This document shows positions 5,453-7,177 of a stretch of DNA of 7,177 nucleotides, in pieces. How positions within the stretch are numbered: position 1 is the stretch's first letter; each line of letters begins with the position of its first letter. Below the pieces are notes generated by a model, which worked only from the letters and a program-made list of their open reading frames with translations, made no database searches and had not been told where the DNA came from. The stretch comes from Bacillota bacterium (lineage in GTDB: Bacteria > Bacillota > Clostridia > Christensenellales > Aristaeellaceae). A program made the translations under genes and the position numbers. Location of the stretch: positions 1 through 7,177 of the forward strand of contig JAEWAH010000279.1 of NCBI GenBank assembly GCA_023391725.1. Reading direction: 5' to 3'.

Positions 5453-5498
5453 TCCAAAAGTATCTTTTACGCAAAAATCCCGCAAAAAATCATCCGTT

Positions 5499-7007
5499 TT
5501 ATGGCAAAAGGACTGTTAAAGGAGAATTCGCGCTGACTGTCACACACTCCTGCTTGGCCAGGTAGTCAAGCAGCAATTCGCTCATTTCTGTATTGATCTC
5601 CCGGACCCGCGGGCAACTCAAATAAGCTTCGTAACCACCCACGCCGGTAGCCCGGTAATTGTTCATGCAAAGGGTGAACTTCTGATCATCCCTAATAGGT
5701 TCCCCGCAAAAGATCATGACCGTGACCCGCTGCCCCACCGGCCTGGAAAGATCGAAGGTATAATCCATCCCAGCAAAAAAATCGTAATTGTAATGGGCTA
5801 CCTTGGGCTCCAGGAAGTCGCGGGAGATGGATACCTCCCCCTGGGGCGATATCGCGAAATAGGATGCGCAGTTCTCCAGCGCAGCCTTTAGCGTCCGCCC
5901 ATCCACCTGCAGAACCACCAAGGTATTGGGGTAAATGTAGGTAGCTACCACGTCCCTAACCGTCACCCGGTCCGAAAATCCCCGCACCTCATTGCCCAGG
6001 CTGGTGCAGGAGATGTCCGCCCGGGAAGCATCCAATTGAACCTGGTTGAAAAGGTTCGCGATGGGCGTGCCATAAAGGGCCATTTGAAGCTTTCCCTCGG
6101 GCCACAAGGGCTTATCCAGCTTGCCTATAGGCGCATCCAGCCAAGCATCCAGTGCCGCCTTCAAAGGCTGCATCTCCTCATAAAGAGGCGGCAGATTTTC
6201 AGCATCCGAGGGCATCAAGCGGGAAGTGATGCTGCCTTTCCCCGATGCCTCCGCCTTGAGAAAATGGGTGGCATTGGCCGGGGGCTGGGCAAGGTGGGTG
6301 CCGCAATACGTCCTGTTTTCCATGGAGATGTGCTGGTGGCCCGTGAGCAGCAGGTCAAAGTCCAGCTCCTCACAAAGGCAGCAGGCGATATTCTCATCCG
6401 TATCCGAAAGCAGCCTGCCCGTATTCAAATCCTTTTCCACCCCGCCATGATAGAGGCATATGGTGTAGTCTACCCGGCCGCGAAGGAGTCCCAGCGCCTT
6501 TCGGGCGGCATCTAATGGGTCCGTGATCTCAAAATAGGCAAGTGTCTCCTCCCGCTCCCAGCGCATAATCCATGGGGTAACAATGCCCACGATCCCCACC
6601 CTAAGGCCGTTTTCCAGCGTATGCACGGCGTAGGGCGCAATGGGCAGCCTACCCGCCTTATCACGTACATTGGCGCACAGACACCTTGCATTCAGCATGG
6701 AAAGGTACTCGTAAAGTGCCTCATACCCGTAGTTAAAATCATGGTTCCCCAGGGTCACATAGTCGTATCCCGCCGCGTTCATCACACGGCTCATGGGGCC
6801 GGGCAGGCCTTGTTTTCGGCAATAATAGGTCAGCGGCGAACCTTGTGTGGTATCGCCGCCATCCAATATAAGCGTGTTCCCGTCTTTTATAAACTGAGGG
6901 ATCATCCCCATAAGGCCTACGGGGCGCGTCTTATCATCGATAAAATTCGTGGGAAACACGTAGCCATGGGTATCGGAGGTGTAATAGATCGTAAGTTCCG
7001 GCTTCAT
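5499..7007 (-). CDS. Cytosolic bifunctional metallophosphatase/5'-nucleotidase (UshA/YunD-like)
   Basis: The product has 502 residues and two domains. The N-terminal calcineurin-like metallophosphatase domain has all expected metal and catalytic motifs: SDTHG (Asp12, His14), GGDTTQG (Asp52), GNHD (Asn88, His89, Asp90), YHGG (His187) and GHQH (His224, His226). The C-terminal 5_nucleotid_C domain starts near residue 300 and includes the GNEVRGFSDRVTVRDVV region and the substrate-side NNYRATGVGGYEAY. Family activities are hydrolysis of nucleoside 5'-monophosphates, UDP-sugars or 2',3'-cyclic nucleotides; the actual substrate here is unknown. Unlike UshA it has no signal peptide, so it should act in the cytoplasm, like YunD of Bacillus subtilis. 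The ATG at 7005-7007 has GAGGGG 6 nt upstream; the frame is open further upstream, but that overlaps the phnE-like gene and lacks motifs. It starts 2 nt after the permease stop, so the two are translationally linked, which suggests it processes something imported by that ABC transporter. Confidence 0.92.
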   Translation of the reverse strand: MKPELTIYYTSDTHGYVFPTNFIDDKTRPVGLMGMIPQFIKDGNTLILDGGDTTQGSPLTYYCRKQGLPGPMSRVMNAAGYDYVTLGNHDFNYGYEALYEYLSMLNARCLCANVRDKAGRLPIAPYAVHTLENGLRVGIVGIVTPWIMRWEREETLAYFEITDPLDAARKALGLLRGRVDYTICLYHGGVEKDLNTGRLLSDTDENIACCLCEELDFDLLLTGHQHISMENRTYCGTHLAQPPANATHFLKAEASGKGSITSRLMPSDAENLPPLYEEMQPLKAALDAWLDAPIGKLDKPLWPEGKLQMALYGTPIANLFNQVQLDASRADISCTSLGNEVRGFSDRVTVRDVVATYIYPNTLVVLQVDGRTLKAALENCASYFAISPQGEVSISRDFLEPKVAHYNYDFFAGMDYTFDLSRPVGQRVTVMIFCGEPIRDDQKFTLCMNNYRATGVGGYEAYLSCPRVREINTEMSELLLDYLAKQECVTVSANSPLTVLLP

Positions 7008-7009
7008 GG

Positions 7010-7177
7010 TCAGCCCCTCGCCAGCTTCTTGCGTACTTTGGTGGAAACCAGTTCGATCACCAGCATCAGCACGACCAAGCCGCATATAAACGCGCCCACC
7101 ATGCTCCAGCGGCGGCTGTTGATGCATTGGATCAGCGCCGCGCCGATGCCGCCCGCGCCCACGATACCCAGCGTAGT
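7010..7177 (-). CDS. phnE: PhnE-like phosphonate/phosphate-ester ABC transporter permease (C-terminal end only)
   Basis: Only the last 55 codons are present; the gene begins beyond the right edge. The fragment carries the characteristic C terminus of PhnE permeases: LGIVGAGGIGAALI, the NSRRWSMVGAF segment, a final membrane helix (about 20 residues, GAFICGLVVLMLVIEL), then the basic tail STKVRKKLARG and a TGA stop at 7010-7012. In this family PhnE forms the membrane channel with the ATPase PhnC and the binding protein PhnD, expected to lie to the right. PhnCDE-type importers take up phosphonates, phosphite or phosphate esters; which one cannot be told here. The stop lies 2 nt before the nucleotidase start, indicating one operon. 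Confidence 0.85.
   Translation of the reverse strand, partial: TTLGIVGAGGIGAALIQCINSRRWSMVGAFICGLVVLMLVIELVSTKVRKKLARG

Noticed and set aside
7008..7127. 40-residue N-terminal extension of the nucleotidase
   Set aside because: It overlaps the PhnE reading frame on the same strand, is not a signal peptide, and the ATG at 7005-7007 has its own RBS directly before the conserved first strand.

Overview
The window looks like a chromosomal segment from an anaerobic, fairly GC-rich member of the Firmicutes (class Clostridia). The evidence is the set of close family resemblances (a clostridial-type radical SAM protein linked to DNA repair, a PfoR-like membrane IIC protein, a flavodiiron protein, a phosphonate-type ABC permease beside a cytosolic 5'-nucleotidase), the strong GGAGG-type ribosome binding sites, the use of TTG/GTG/possibly CTG starts, the near-consensus sigma-A promoters and a Bacillus/Clostridium-type LexA box. 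No species can be named from sequence alone.

Left part (1-1870, genes on the minus strand). The 5' half of a radical SAM protein of the 'DNA modification/repair' family runs off the left edge. It has an almost ideal promoter (TTTACA-N17-TATAAT) and, over the expected transcription start, a palindrome AGAAC-N4-GTTCT that matches the Firmicutes LexA/SOS operator. This is the most informative regulatory signal in the window. Upstream of it is a tocopherol-cyclase-like protein starting at TTG and ending at a clear terminator (775-817), which separates it from the SOS unit.

Middle (1838-3440, plus strand then gene-free). A PfoR/EIIC-type membrane protein stands alone as a one-gene transcription unit, with its own consensus promoter, a good RBS and a long terminator hairpin. 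No IIA or IIB partner is visible. After it come about 425 bases without a convincing gene. They include a roughly 170-bp run of short hairpins and direct repeats that resembles the small interspersed repeats of clostridial genomes.

Right part (3441-7177, minus strand). In transcription order there is the C-terminal end of a PhnE-like permease, a signal-peptide-less metallophosphatase/5'-nucleotidase 2 nt behind it, a 118-nt gap, a flavodiiron oxygen reductase, and a Mn-type superoxide dismutase 47 nt behind that, closed by a strong terminator. The last two form an oxygen-defence pair: superoxide is dismutated by one enzyme and O2 is reduced to water by the other. No terminator is visible between the nucleotidase and the flavodiiron gene, so read-through from the phn-like unit is possible, although a weak promoter candidate lies in the gap.

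No rRNA, tRNA, CRISPR array, insertion sequence or phage gene was recognised.
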